This document shows, piece by piece, positions 1 through 10,891 of a DNA stretch of 64,000 nucleotides (the first letter of the stretch is position 1; each line of letters starts with the position of its first letter). This DNA comes from Naumovozyma dairenensis CBS 421 (taxonomy: Eukaryota; Ascomycota; Saccharomycetes; Saccharomycetales; Saccharomycetaceae). The position numbers and the translations under genes are program-made. The notes under the pieces are model-generated. The model worked only from the letters and a program-made list of their open reading frames with translations. It was not told the origin of the DNA and ran no database searches. Where the stretch lies: assembly GCF_000227115.2 (NCBI RefSeq), contig NC_016480.1, forward strand, positions 992,001 through 1,056,000. Direction: 5' to 3'.

Positions 1-44
1 AATAGAGTCCTTTCGTATTTGTTATCCTTTAAGAGAATGTCGTA

Positions 45-2642
45 TCATATTTCTTCTGGGACATGGCCTTCAAAATGTTTCACTTGCCCAATATTAACTA
101 TACCCTTATTAGGAAATTTTACTAATCTTTTCTTACTTGGTTTCCTATTAACATCATTGGAATGTATCCATTTAAAATTATTTCCATCTTTAACTGGAAT
201 AAAATCATCACTTGAAGAAGATGATACTACAGTTCGTGGTGTTCGATTACTTTGGTTATCATTATTGCTTGCATGTCTTGCTGGTTCAGGATATGTTAAT
301 TCCGATAATGATGGTAGAACATTATTATTTTTATTATTGTTTTTACCATTACTATTATTTGTGAATGATATCGATGATGATGGAGTCATCGTTGAAATTC
401 CTTTTTGTTGTTTCATTGAGTTTGAACTCCAAAATACAGAATCTCTTAAACCTAATGTAGATTTCTTAGGATCTTTCGGTATTGGTGAATCATTTGAAAG
501 TTCAGTATTTAATAATTCTGAAGTGGTGACAGTATTTAATGAAATAGAACTGTCTCTATTAGAATGTGATATTATCGTAGGAGATAATTTTGAATTATAT
601 TTCCATGATTTTTTATTTGATGGAAGCATATTCATATATAATGATGATGACATATTATTAGGATCAAAGATTAAACTATTATGAGATTCTGTCTTTGGTA
701 TTAAGATTTCTTGACTTTGTGAATTTAATGGATCATTATAAGGTAATTTTTCATCATTAATTGATGAAGATCGAGAAGAATTGCTTGAAAAGGATGAATT
801 ATCTAATGGTAGCTCACGTAAATCAGAGATACCTCTCATCGATGGGTCTTTATTCTTCTTATCATCATTATCATCATCATCATCAAATGGATTATTCAAA
901 GGAGTAACTGGAGCAAATGGTGGGCCATTTTCTATGTCATTATTTTTGTTTTCATTATCAGAATTCTTTTTCTCATTTTTGCGTCTCCAAAATAAGAAAA
1001 ATAGTATAATTACGATAATTATAACACCAACTGGAATGGCGACACCACATGCAATGGCAATAGTCTTAGAATTAGAGTTATTTGTGTTTCTAGTAACTGC
1101 TGCTACTGCTGCTGAAGACGATGACGATGAGGAGGAGGAGGAGGAGGAGGAGGAGGTTATTGTGGCTGTGAAAGATGACGTTGAAGAATGGGATGAAGAA
1201 GTGGAAGAAGAACGTGTTGTTATTACTGTTGACGAATGACTGGAAGTACTATTTTTAGTAGTAGTTGACGATGATGATGAATGATTTTTAGATTTAGGAT
1301 CCATACCTATAATTGTAAAAGTTAAATCTTGAGATTTTGATTTTTTTTCTGCTTTGACACCTAATTCCAAAGAGATGAAATCCATTGGGGTATCACCTTG
1401 TAAAGTCAAATTTGATAGTTGGAAACTTAACCAATCATGAGTTTCGGTGGTATTCGGGAAGAAAATTGATACATTAGTGTTATCAAAATCAGTGAATTGT
1501 GATGGTAAAAAACTAGATTGGAACCATTCACCACGAGTGGCATTAATATTTGGCAACGATGATACAGCAAATAGGTCAGTAGTGGAAACTACTTCGAAGT
1601 TTAAATAAATAACATCACCATATTTATCGTAAACAGAAACTGAGAAGGTACCATTATATGAAGAATCTAATAGATCGCTAGGTAATGATCCTGATAATGT
1701 TGAATTACTTAAAGTGACCCAATTTGGAGCGTCGACTAATTGAATGGATCCTAAATCACTAGATGAGATTTCTTCATCATCTAAGAATATATAATTTAAT
1801 GGGATGTCATAATTAAAGGTTCCTGAATCAGTGACATTAATGATTAAAGTGTTTTGAATGGATGTAGTCAATTGATGAGCCCCAATAACTAATTCGAATG
1901 GTAATTCAATACCTGCGTAACCTTCGATATCGGTTGCAATCAAAGTTAAATCATAATACATTTCAGGAGCTATTAAAGAATTGACAACGGGAGCAGTCCC
2001 ACTAAATTTCAAAGTATTTGAATCGAAAAATAACCAATTTGGTAATGGAGCATTATATTGCTTGGAACGACCATAAAATGCTACTATGGAATCTCTATCT
2101 GTGAAGGCAGATCTATCAAAAGTGATGTTAAATATTTCATTGGGTGATATGATTAGACCATCTTTCCCATTAGTGTTACCATAATTTTTCAAAAGAGCTA
2201 GTAAATTGAAATCTGAGGCTATTTCTATACTTTTTTTGTTTGTTACTACTAATTGATATGTATTATTTATAGCCATGTTATCAGCCGAATCGGTACCTTC
2301 CAAGATGAAATTGAAATAAAATGTATCAATGTCATTGTGTAAAACTGAAGAAGAAGGTGTACCAGAAATTGTACGAGATTCTGAATTGAACGTTAACCAA
2401 CTTGGTAAATTGAAAGTTTGGTATGATATTTGTGAAGATTTATCTACGTTAGATTTGTACGTATCATTTGATATTTGGAATTGGAATTGTTCATTAATTC
2501 TTGCAACAGGAGGTAATTGTTTATTCACTGGGTATGCCTCATATGGTAATGATTGAACAAATATTGAAGTGTCTTTGAATATTAATAAATAGAAAAGTGA
2601 TACTATCACCAGTAAAAGCGAACGTTGATTATAATTTATCAT
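45..2642 (-). CDS. AXL2: Axl2-like axial budding landmark, type I membrane glycoprotein
   Basis: Cadherin-like plasma-membrane protein that marks the axial bud site with Bud3, Bud4 and Bud10-pathway partners. Seen: an N-terminal hydrophobic signal segment, then a long serine, threonine and asparagine-rich ectodomain with many N-glycosylation sequons and motifs shared with S. cerevisiae Axl2 (for example PYEAYP, LPSWL, NAPLPNWLFFDS, VIGAHQLTTSIQN, INATRGEWF). A Ser-rich stalk, one transmembrane helix (IAIACGVAIPVGVIIIVIIL) and a basic then Ser/Asn-rich cytoplasmic tail ending in RPSKKRLV and GQVKHFEGHVPEE follow. The frame is open back to an ATG at 2762. I chose 2642 because it places the signal peptide directly before the conserved mature start, giving 865 residues against about 823 in S. 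cerevisiae. A GAG/GAT repeat at 1117-1160 encodes the stalk's serine run. Identity is firm; the start is an inference. Confidence 0.95.
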   Translation of the reverse strand: MINYNQRSLLLVIVSLFYLLIFKDTSIFVQSLPYEAYPVNKQLPPVARINEQFQFQISNDTYKSNVDKSSQISYQTFNLPSWLTFNSESRTISGTPSSSVLHNDIDTFYFNFILEGTDSADNMAINNTYQLVVTNKKSIEIASDFNLLALLKNYGNTNGKDGLIISPNEIFNITFDRSAFTDRDSIVAFYGRSKQYNAPLPNWLFFDSNTLKFSGTAPVVNSLIAPEMYYDLTLIATDIEGYAGIELPFELVIGAHQLTTSIQNTLIINVTDSGTFNYDIPLNYIFLDDEEISSSDLGSIQLVDAPNWVTLSNSTLSGSLPSDLLDSSYNGTFSVSVYDKYGDVIYLNFEVVSTTDLFAVSSLPNINATRGEWFQSSFLPSQFTDFDNTNVSIFFPNTTETHDWLSFQLSNLTLQGDTPMDFISLELGVKAEKKSKSQDLTFTIIGMDPKSKNHSSSSSTTTKNSTSSHSSTVITTRSSSTSSSHSSTSSFTATITSSSSSSSSSSSSSSAAVAAVTRNTNNSNSKTIAIACGVAIPVGVIIIVIILFFLFWRRKNEKKNSDNENKNNDIENGPPFAPVTPLNNPFDDDDDNDDKKNKDPSMRGISDLRELPLDNSSFSSNSSRSSSINDEKLPYNDPLNSQSQEILIPKTESHNSLIFDPNNMSSSLYMNMLPSNKKSWKYNSKLSPTIISHSNRDSSISLNTVTTSELLNTELSNDSPIPKDPKKSTLGLRDSVFWSSNSMKQQKGISTMTPSSSISFTNNSNGKNNNKNNNVLPSLSELTYPEPARHASNNDNQSNRTPRTVVSSSSSDDFIPVKDGNNFKWIHSNDVNRKPSKKRLVKFPNKGIVNIGQVKHFEGHVPEEI

Positions 2643-3861
2643 GATTGGGTTTAGTAACAGTGGTGCCTTCGCATATACAGGTTGAAATACTTCCAGTTCA
2701 ATTCGGTTCAGTTTGCTAATGGCAGTGAGCAAGGAGATGAAGACCAAATAGTCCTTTTTCAATAAACAGTGAGTTGTTATATTAAATAAAGATAATAATA
2801 AGCAATAGCCTGTCGACTACATGAACTCCTTGAAGACAGATTAGAAAGAAGATAATCAATCATTATCGTAAGTAACCTCGTTCGTATCTTCTGGCGCCTA
2901 CAAAGCAAAACCAAACCAGAACCAAAATAAACTTCTTGAAGATCCATCCTAATTTGAGAATAAGAGATAAATTTGTTGCTGAATGGGGAAACGTAATGTA
3001 CTAAACTATAAGGATCCGCATTCTTCATTGTTGTTCACTAGTTAAACTCACGTAGCCCTCTTCGAGGATTGCATACTTTAGAAATGTTACAAACACGAAA
3101 TTTTGAAACATTTTCACAAAGAAGAAAAAAGACACGAAAATGAAAAAATTCAAGACGCGTAAACTTTTTTCGTGTCACAAAGGAAAAGAAAACACCGTCG
3201 TCATTTCTCGTGTTATATCTCAGTTGTCAGTCAGAAAGTGAAGGGATGAGGGAGGTACTCTCAGGCCTGGGACGGATAGATTTTTTGGTCGGAAAACACC
3301 AGGATTCTTCATCTCAACGGGATTGCAACAGTAACCATTATGACGGTAGAATACAAACAAACTCCGTTACCTTCACGAACGGCTCCCTTCAAAAGTTGAT
3401 TTAATTTTGTGTCACAATTGAGATGAAACGTAATAAACTTAAAAGTATTCAAAGTGCTAAGAGTTATTCGTTAATTCACAATATTCTTGATTAAGTACCT
3501 AACAAAAATACTATAATAAATATAACAGATACGCAAAATATTCAGCAGTCAAAGAGGTCCCAAAATGGGTACTTATATACGTTAGCTTATAACATAGTGT
3601 CCAATACAACACAGACCTCCTGACTGTTGGCGAAGGTTATTCATAGATTGTAAAGCGTTGAATGGAGCAGACATAATTTTTTCTATTAGACTATTAGGTA
3701 GTGTTGTAATAGATTTAGTCCAATAAGTTAAAATTATTATTGTTTACTTCTTTTCTATATCATTCTATATAATATAGATTCATGTATTACAATATATGAA
3801 CTGTACATTAAAGTACTCTATTATTCTTATTTTTCTCTTTTGATCAGTTTAACTGACCCAT
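2643..3861. other. Intergenic, AXL2 upstream region; no gene seen
   Basis: AT-rich spacer with only short unconvincing open frames (the longest is 83 codons at 2777-3028, minus strand). It must contain the AXL2 promoter. Nothing else is recognised up to the start of the MULE relic. Confidence 0.5.
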
Positions 3862-4902
3862 TTGTACTGGAGTTTAATTAGGAGCACAAAGGGGAGAGTG
3901 ATAGAGGCATTCCAGGTGGCAACCCACACACTTGATCCGAAGGTATATGAGGAATCTATCAACGAATTGATAAAAAAATTTCCAGAAAGTAAACGGAATT
4001 CCGGTAATTCGACTTTTAAGAAACTCACTGAAAACCCAGGATCCTTTTCCAGATTGAAACGTGACTGCCCTCAGTGGGAAATATTACTACAAATCCCGTT
4101 GAACAATTCCATTCGATTATAAAGGTGTTGAAAAGATGGGGTCTCGTAAACATGATGGTAAATTTAACATCCTTCCAAATCTGCTGCCAGAATAAACTTT
4201 TCTTGGAGAACAAGAAAGAACTGGCTTTTGCTGTTTGGGGAGCGATGTATATAAACTGTGTTCTAGCTTTGGCTCTATGTTTTACTATCGTACCGAGGGG
4301 TGATTCTTCCTTTGAAGTGTCTTATGACAATGCTGGTGATGTTTCTTTATTAAAGGTATACCAAACTTATTGTAAATTTCTATCAAGAGATAAGAAATAT
4401 CTTCGACGTCGTAGAGATTACATTCATTCCTTAATGTCAGAACCCTTTAGCTTTAAAATACTGGTTATCTCTGCTGTATGTCAACTTTGTAAGCATGGCA
4501 GTTGGATATTTGAAGTATCTACATGAAGTTACAGTTGTTTTATCAGTGGAACTGTCTTCTTTTAGCTGCGAGATGCTGGGATGTAACACAATTGATGCTA
4601 TTGATTTCCTAACGCTACTAGTCGAGAGGATTGGTATCTCAAAGGTTATAGAGCTGCTGAATGTGCATCCCATTATGTTCAATGGTAACGAAGGAGGTGC
4701 TAGCGACTCTTCAGGAAATGTGATCGAGTTAAAGGATACCTTGAATGTCAATAAGATGGTGGCCGACTTTAGAAGGTTTATAACTCGAGCTAGAAATACT
4801 GCTGGAACTTATTCTACGCTGCCAGATCAATTAGGACGAAGGAAGGAATTCATGGATAGGATAAATGCTGCCACAGATCTTCCAAACCTTGCGTTTGATT
4901 AA
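3862..4902 (+). pseudogene. MULE-like transposase relic, copy A (C-terminal half)
   Basis: Broken coding stretch in three overlapping frames: 3862-4122, 4074-4526 and 4495-4902. The part from 3876 to about 4208 is over 85% identical by eye to a second relic at 39854-40187. Shared motifs include GRVIEAF, HTLDP, SFSRLKRDCP and (shifted) TNPVEQFHSIIKVLK. The 'TNxxEqxxSxxK' pattern is typical of the end of Mutator-like (MuDR) transposase domains. The first shift is a missing T in the run at about 4083 (copy B has ATTTACT where this copy has ATTACT); the second lies near 4495-4526. The N-terminal half with the first catalytic Asp is absent. Family assignment rests on motif memory and copy comparison, so it is moderately sure; that it is a dead repeat is surer. 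Confidence 0.6.
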
Positions 4903-5520
4903 ATATTATTAAAAAATCTTTAAAATTCTTAAATGTTATTATATATTCTTAAATATTTTCTTCAGTCTATTCAGTCTATTCATACTGTATGATAAAATTG
5001 TTGAATTAGCTAAAATTACTAGTTGTGAGAATGACTATTCTAAATATTCAATTAAATATTTACTATTAAAGAATAAAAGCTTTTAAATTTTAGGGGATAA
5101 ATAACGGAAAAAGACAAACCGAAGCACTCTTAAATAAATAAATAAATAAATAAAATTGTGATTGACAGAAGTAGTCCTTTTCCTTTATCAATTCATGGTC
5201 CCATATAATATTCATTTTAAGTACATATACCCTATGAAATACTTATAAGACTTTAAAAGTTCCTTTTCTGAAAATTTAGAATTTACCTTGATTGGCAGGT
5301 AATAAAAGGGGTACTTCGTCTTTTGCTGGATTGGATAAACGATTATAATAGTTATCTATCATAATACATGGATTTATAGAATATAAAATATTTACTAAAA
5401 TATTGATTAGCTTTGGAAGTGTTTTTTTAAATTATTATCAAACATTATGAGTTAGAAATACTTATCCCATGTCCTTATACCATGTAATTATATCTCTTTC
5501 TTTTATTTGCGTCAGTATTA
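4903..5520. other. AT-rich spacer with (AAAT)n microsatellite
   Basis: No gene. An AAAT/TAAA tandem run lies at about 5130-5154. It may be internal or terminal sequence of the MULE relic. Confidence 0.4.
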
Positions 5521-5800
5521 CTTACTGTGGAAATAGTTCCTTAGATATATTTATCTCCATTTCAATGCTTATAGTTATTTCATTATCCCATCATGCTTGT
5601 CTTACAGACACTTTCCTTAATTGAGTAGAGGGACGTCAGTAAATAGACCCAACTTTTAAGCATTACACATATCATAAACGTGTCTATTACTCCTTCGCAC
5701 CAAAATCTCACAACTAAAAGCGCTTGAATACCATAAAAGAGAACCTTTGAGAATGGTTTAAGGACAAAATTCTGTCAAATAACTTATAGTTATCCTTATT
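5521..5800 (+). repeat. Dispersed repeat, copy 1 (candidate MULE terminal repeat)
   Basis: Matches, as reverse complement, the stretch 38945-39254. The best block is about 145 bp (5521-5665 against 39115-39254), sharing CTGTGGAAATAGTTC and GACCCAACTTTTAA. A second block at 5748-5800 matches 38945-38996. This copy lies downstream of MULE relic A, while the other lies upstream of MULE relic B in opposite orientation, which is how the two inverted ends of one element family would look. Aligned by eye. Confidence 0.5.
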
Positions 5801-7166
5801 ATCCCACCCTATACATCTTATTCCAGTATTTGATACTTTCAAACAGTTTGGTATGGCTGACGCAACCTATGAACAAATGTAACACAAGGGTTGGATCATA
5901 ATTCACAACTTCATAATAATTTTGACTGATTTCATGACAGTAATTTTTCACTTAATAATAAAATAAAACATACTTCTGTGTGACACTTGTAATTGACGCT
6001 AGCACTTCATAATCAGGGTCGGAAATATTTTAATGATGTAAGATATCCGATTAGGATTACGAACTGTTGGCGTCATGCCAAAGTTTCACAAAGAAGTATG
6101 TTTATTTATTATTATTTGAGTAATTACTGTCATGATGTTATGAGTCGTTTTAGAAAAGCAAGTCAAGAATTATTATTATGAAGTTCACCAGGTTCGAAGT
6201 AATGACCCGAACTATGTTATGCACCATACATGTTTGTAGCTGTATAACGTTTATTGAATTATAATTGAATATCGTTTGTTGAATTAAGTCTAATGCCATG
6301 CAAGTGTTATCTTATTATTATTAAGATTGTTTTTGATTGCAGCCACGTCTACGGTTTCGGCCGGCCATGCGTACTAAGAGTTATGTATTGGGTCGGTTAA
6401 GTTGTATGGTTTTGCTGAGTGTTTACTCAGGCGTTCTGGATTAGTCTCTCCTAATCAAACCTACAAGTATTTAGAGTGTCCTGCGGAGCACCTAGTTGAA
6501 AGGACTTTGAGAGCGGTGTTCATGATTACGAATTTTGTTTTATGCATGCATGACTTCAACGAGATATTATATGAACTTCTAGAATTTATTTGACTTACCA
6601 AGTTATTACTTTATCATCATTATCATAAGCCGTAATTATGTGGAGAAACTAATTAGGAGCTAATGTAAGTAAGATACTACTAACTTTACTTTATCTCCTG
6701 TATTTCTATCCTATCCCTATTCACATTCTATTACCATTCTATTATTGTCCTATCCAATCTTTATCCTACTCCTATTTTAGTAACACAGTGCATTACAATG
6801 AAACAGAATAACATAAGGAGTAACACAAGATTAAGGAGTACGTCTATTATACAATATGATTCCCAAATTATCAAATGTTCCAGAACGAAATATGATTAAA
6901 TAAGCTCGTTGATTATCTAAGCTAACTATGACAGGCAAGCGATTAGATAAAATAATTTTGAAAGATATAAAAGGACTAAGGGTCGAGCTGGAATTAGAAA
7001 CATTTTAGTCGTTACTTTATATCTTTTATTAGTTATCATTTTTATACTAGATAAGAGGAAGCAACAAAATCATACATTTCATAAGAATCTTATAGTCTTC
7101 TCGTCAGAAAATCAAGATTCAAAACTATATCCAAATCATATTTTACAATTGGTAGCATAAGAAACT
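5801..7166. other. Gene-free spacer upstream of tRNA-Val
   Basis: Only short open frames (62 and 63 codons at 5993 and 6402) with no recognisable similarity. A pyrimidine-rich tract lies near 6680-6780. No long terminal repeat ends could be defined, although yeast Ty insertions favour sites upstream of tRNA genes. Confidence 0.4.
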
Positions 7167-7240
7167 GGTTTCGTGGTCTAGTCGGTTATGGCATCTGCTT
7201 AACACGCAGAACGTCCCCAGTTCGATCCTGGGCGAAATCA
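7167..7240 (+). tRNA. tRNA-Val(AAC)
   Basis: A 74-nt cloverleaf: acceptor stem GGTTTCG pairs with CGAAATC, with discriminator A. The anticodon loop TTAACAC gives anticodon AAC. The T arm is CCCAG-TTCGATC-CTGGG, and box A and box B are intact. There is no intron. A T-rich tract (TTTCTTTTTAT) follows as the polymerase III terminator. CCA is not encoded, as expected for a eukaryotic nuclear gene. Confidence 0.96.
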
Positions 7241-7855
7241 TTTCTTTTTATATTTTTTCCAAATAAGCATTGTCGTATTGTCATCATTGATAACAGAGAA
7301 CTTATAAGTTAAAAAGGTGTCCTTAATTGTTGTTGTTCCAGACACAGTTCTTCTTTTTTCCAGAATCAATCAGGGAACAGATTGAAATATCGAATATTTA
7401 CTCAGAAAAAAGCTCCGAAGAATATTCTAATGCCATGAAGTATTTACTGGACATTATCACTGAGCTCTGTAAATTATATGATTGGCCAGCCTAATGTCTT
7501 TATTTCTTGCCTTATACTTTCTCCATTTGTAAAAGTTATAAATTTCTACATTACGTATATATCATTCTCATACTATTTTGTATTATATCATTTCTATAAC
7601 AAAACAGCGCGACGAAAAAAGAACAAGACAGAGACCCCTTTTGGAAAATTTCCAACTGAATTTGAATACGGTCTGAGATATTGAAATATTTACATACGTA
7701 CGTGCAGATTATACAATTGTAAGTGTTACGGACTGGCAATATCATATCAAAAGAGCTAGAGTAGACAAATAGATAGAAAATAACTGAAGGGCTTGCATTA
7801 ATCAGAATCTACCTATCAGAATCCATATATTAACGCTTCCTTCTTACAGACAACT
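7241..7855. other. Spacer between tRNA-Val and END3
   Basis: Holds the END3 promoter; no gene seen. The short frames at 7478-7684 and 7551-7745 oppose each other and look like chance. Confidence 0.45.
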
Positions 7856-8956
7856 ATGCCTAAATTAGAACAGTTTGAAATCAAAAAATACTGGCAAATC
7901 TTTTCAGGTTTGAAACCAGTAGAAAACAAAGTGACTCATGATCAAGTATTACCCATTCTTTACAATTCCAAATTAGATTCATCCATCTTAAACAAGATTT
8001 GGTTTCTTGCTGATATTGATGATGATGATAACTTGGATTTTGAAGAATTCGTCATCTGTATGAGATTGATCTTTGATATGGTTAACAAGAATATTGAAAA
8101 AGTACCTGATGAATTACCTGAATGGTTAATCCCAGGAAGTAAAGCTAAATTAGTTAAAGAAAGAATGAAAATGAAACAGCAGGAAAATGCTGATATCCCA
8201 AAGAAGGAACCTCCAAAGATGGATTGGTATATGTCTCCAGAAGATAAAACATTATATGAAGATTTATGGAATTCTTGTACTAAATTCACAGATGGTACTG
8301 CGACATTTCCAGCTTTAACAATCGTTTTGAAAAGTAAATTTTTTAATATTGGAACTAGCGATTTCTCGAAGATTTGGGAACTAATTAATCCAAAAAATTT
8401 AGCTTCTATTGATAAAGATCCAGCTCTATTGTTCATTCATTGTCTAAGGCAACGTAATGATGTTAATGCTGCAATTCCAAAGGAATTACCTCCGGCGTTG
8501 GCTAATATTTGTAATAAACAAACAATTAAATATGATTTGGATTCAAATCAACCAAACCTTACTAGGCCAACCACGACTGCTCCAATAACTACAAACACAG
8601 ATAATGAATCACCTTCAACAAGTGACGCTGAGATTAAAAGATTAGAAAATAAATTGAAAGAGCTAGATACAAAATCAGAAGCCAAAAGGAATCAACCTGT
8701 AGCATCATCCACTTCATCTATAGACCCAGAGAGATTAAATGTAGTAAGGGAACAATTTGAAGGTCTCTTGGATTATCTAAGACAACAAACATTAAACAAT
8801 GCATCAAATGCTCAACCGCCATCGGCAGATATTAGAGTCATAACTGAAGATTTAGATAGTATTGAACAGCAAGTAAAGGTTTTAGAAAATTATTTGACTA
8901 AAAAGAAAGATGAATTGCAATCATTAAAACAAGAAATTCAATCTCATTCCAACTAG
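7856..8956 (+). CDS. END3: End3-like EH-domain endocytosis protein
   Basis: Actin-patch and endocytosis adaptor that works with Pan1 and Sla1. Seen: an N-terminal EH domain (residues about 1-95) starting [13 protein letters not shown] with an EF-hand loop [14 protein letters not shown] second degenerate EH-like region follows (about 120-220, [16 protein letters not shown]), then a Ser/Thr-rich linker. A C-terminal coiled-coil pair (about 255-366, with [18 protein letters not shown]) is the region that contacts Pan1 in S. cerevisiae. Length 366 against 349 there. The start ATG gives the conserved N-terminus. It converges with CCT2. Confidence 0.95.
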   Translation: MPKLEQFEIKKYWQIFSGLKPVENKVTHDQVLPILYNSKLDSSILNKIWFLADIDDDDNLDFEEFVICMRLIFDMVNKNIEKVPDELPEWLIPGSKAKLVKERMKMKQQENADIPKKEPPKMDWYMSPEDKTLYEDLWNSCTKFTDGTATFPALTIVLKSKFFNIGTSDFSKIWELINPKNLASIDKDPALLFIHCLRQRNDVNAAIPKELPPALANICNKQTIKYDLDSNQPNLTRPTTTAPITTNTDNESPSTSDAEIKRLENKLKELDTKSEAKRNQPVASSTSSIDPERLNVVREQFEGLLDYLRQQTLNNASNAQPPSADIRVITEDLDSIEQQVKVLENYLTKKKDELQSLKQEIQSHSN

Positions 8957-9307
8957 AAGTGACTACGTGAAATAAAGAAGAAGGTATAGCAGGATCCCAT
9001 GTGTACTTCTAGGCATCGGTTGCATTGTTATACTCTGGTATACCGTAAAAACAAAAGGCAATGAAATGAAATGAAAGGAAACAAAACCTAACTCAAATCG
9101 TTATTAATTAAGAATTTGTACATCATAATAAATATCATATGCATATTACAAATGTAAGATCGTAGAACATCGCATCACATGTGAGGTATAAAAGCTTGGT
9201 TTAAAACAAAAATTATGTATGTAGTCTAATCGTGTAAGAGTAATGATGTTAAATGATCACGTTTAAGGTCTTTTTAATAGTTATGAATTATATAATGCTT
9301 ATTAAGT
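8957..9307. other. Convergent END3/CCT2 3' spacer
   Basis: AT-rich 3' region shared by two convergent genes. It should carry both polyadenylation signals; nothing else was seen. Confidence 0.5.
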
Positions 9308-10891
9308 TTACATGTGTTGTCTATTGGCAGTTCTTGGTTTAGCACGAATAATATTATCTACTCTCAATAATACTTCAGCAGCCTCAGATGCTGAACTGAC
9401 AACTGCGCTCTTTAGTTTGAAACTCTCAACAATACCAAGCTCCCTCATATCGGCAATAGTACCGTTATTTAAATCAAGACCAGAAGTAGATATTCCATTG
9501 TAAATTGATGACCTTAGTTTGGAAACTAGTTCACTACTATCAAACCCAGCATTATCAGCTAATATGGTTGGTAGTTGTCTTAAAGCACGAGCAAATGCTT
9601 CAACAGCAAGAGCTTTCTTACCGTCAACATTTTGAGCTTCTGTATCAACAGATTTAGACATTATCATTTCTGCACATCCACCACCAAGAACAGTTCTAGT
9701 TTCCTTTGTGGTTTGTGATAATACTGATAGGGCATCATGAAGAGATCTTTCAGCTTCATCTAAAACTTGATCAGTGGCACCCCTTAGGACGATCGTACAA
9801 GCTTCACCTGCTTTACAACCACTGAATTTCAAAAATGATTCTTCACCAATAATTATTTCTTCAATTAAGTCACATTCACCTAATTTACATTTTTCTGGGT
9901 TATCAAATGTGGAAACAACTTCACCACCAGTAACTAAAGCTAATCTTTCTACACCTTCAAAATCGGCATGTTCGATGGAATTTATATTTAAATCAGTAAA
10001 TAATTGTTCTGGGTAATCATAAATCAATTGTCTATTAATAAAGGTATTAATACCGAACTTAGAAATCTTAGTAATTTTACTCTTCATCTTTTCACGTTCT
10101 GCCTTTTCTAATTGAGCTAATTTCGAAGTAGAATCAACTTTAAATTTGGTACCAAAAATTTTAACTTTATCTGTATCTAATGTAGTATTGGCAATTAAAA
10201 TCTTTGCATTTTCCACTCTCTTTGGTTGGTTATTACCAAATTTTTTTTGCAAAATAAACCCTTCATCCAAGAAAGAATCAGATAAATTACCACCTAAAAT
10301 TTTAATAATTTGAATATGTTCTAAATTGGTTGATCCCTTTAATCTTAAAATTGCATCAGTTGCCAAGTTGGAGAAATATTCTTTATCCTGAGATAAAATC
10401 TTAGAAGATAGCGTAGTCTTAGCAATATGGATTAAGTCATTACGGAATTTAGCTTCATCATGAGAGTTATCAACTGCAGCTTTTTCTAAGGCATCCAAAG
10501 CTGCACGGGATGCAATTCTAAAACCTTCAATGATTGTTTGTGGGTGGATCTTAGATTGTTCAATTAATTTTTCAGCTTCTCGTAATAATTCCGCACTTAA
10601 CACAGTAACACTGGTAGTACCATCACCCACTTCATCATCTTGAACTTTACTAATGTTAACTAAAACTTTAGCAGCTGGATTATCCAATGGAATGGATTTC
10701 AAAATGGTAGCACCATCATTGGTAACTAAAGCTTTATCACTAGATGCACTTTGTAATAGTTTATCCATACCCTTTGGACCTAAAGTACTCTTAACCAGAT
10801 CACCCACAGCGATGGCACCGACAAAGGCTGACATACGAGCATTTTCAGCTCTTTCTTCAGTTACTTGATCTCCAAAAATTTGTACACTCAT
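9308..10891 (-). CDS. CCT2: Chaperonin TRiC/CCT subunit beta
   Basis: One of eight subunits of the cytosolic chaperonin ring that folds actin and tubulin by ATP hydrolysis. Seen: the group II chaperonin signatures [15 protein letters not shown] and [10 protein letters not shown] near the N-terminus, the ATPase motif [14 protein letters not shown] (the catalytic Asp lies in GDGTT), the mid-domain GGEVVST, and the C-terminal hallmark LGGGCAEM with [15 protein letters not shown] and the [11 protein letters not shown] stretch. It is 527 residues, the exact length class of yeast Cct2. The start ATG precedes [12 protein letters not shown], the conserved beta-subunit N-terminus. Confidence 0.97.
   Translation of the reverse strand: MSVQIFGDQVTEERAENARMSAFVGAIAVGDLVKSTLGPKGMDKLLQSASSDKALVTNDGATILKSIPLDNPAAKVLVNISKVQDDEVGDGTTSVTVLSAELLREAEKLIEQSKIHPQTIIEGFRIASRAALDALEKAAVDNSHDEAKFRNDLIHIAKTTLSSKILSQDKEYFSNLATDAILRLKGSTNLEHIQIIKILGGNLSDSFLDEGFILQKKFGNNQPKRVENAKILIANTTLDTDKVKIFGTKFKVDSTSKLAQLEKAEREKMKSKITKISKFGINTFINRQLIYDYPEQLFTDLNINSIEHADFEGVERLALVTGGEVVSTFDNPEKCKLGECDLIEEIIIGEESFLKFSGCKAGEACTIVLRGATDQVLDEAERSLHDALSVLSQTTKETRTVLGGGCAEMIMSKSVDTEAQNVDGKKALAVEAFARALRQLPTILADNAGFDSSELVSKLRSSIYNGISTSGLDLNNGTIADMRELGIVESFKLKSAVVSSASEAAEVLLRVDNIIRAKPRTANRQHM

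Noticed and set aside
781..1239. Plus-strand acidic frame inside AXL2
   Set aside because: Reverse complement of the Ser-rich stalk; AXL2 on the minus strand is well supported.
6600..7166. Solo LTR of a Ty-like element upstream of tRNA-Val
   Set aside because: No TG...CA bounded repeat or second copy could be identified by eye.
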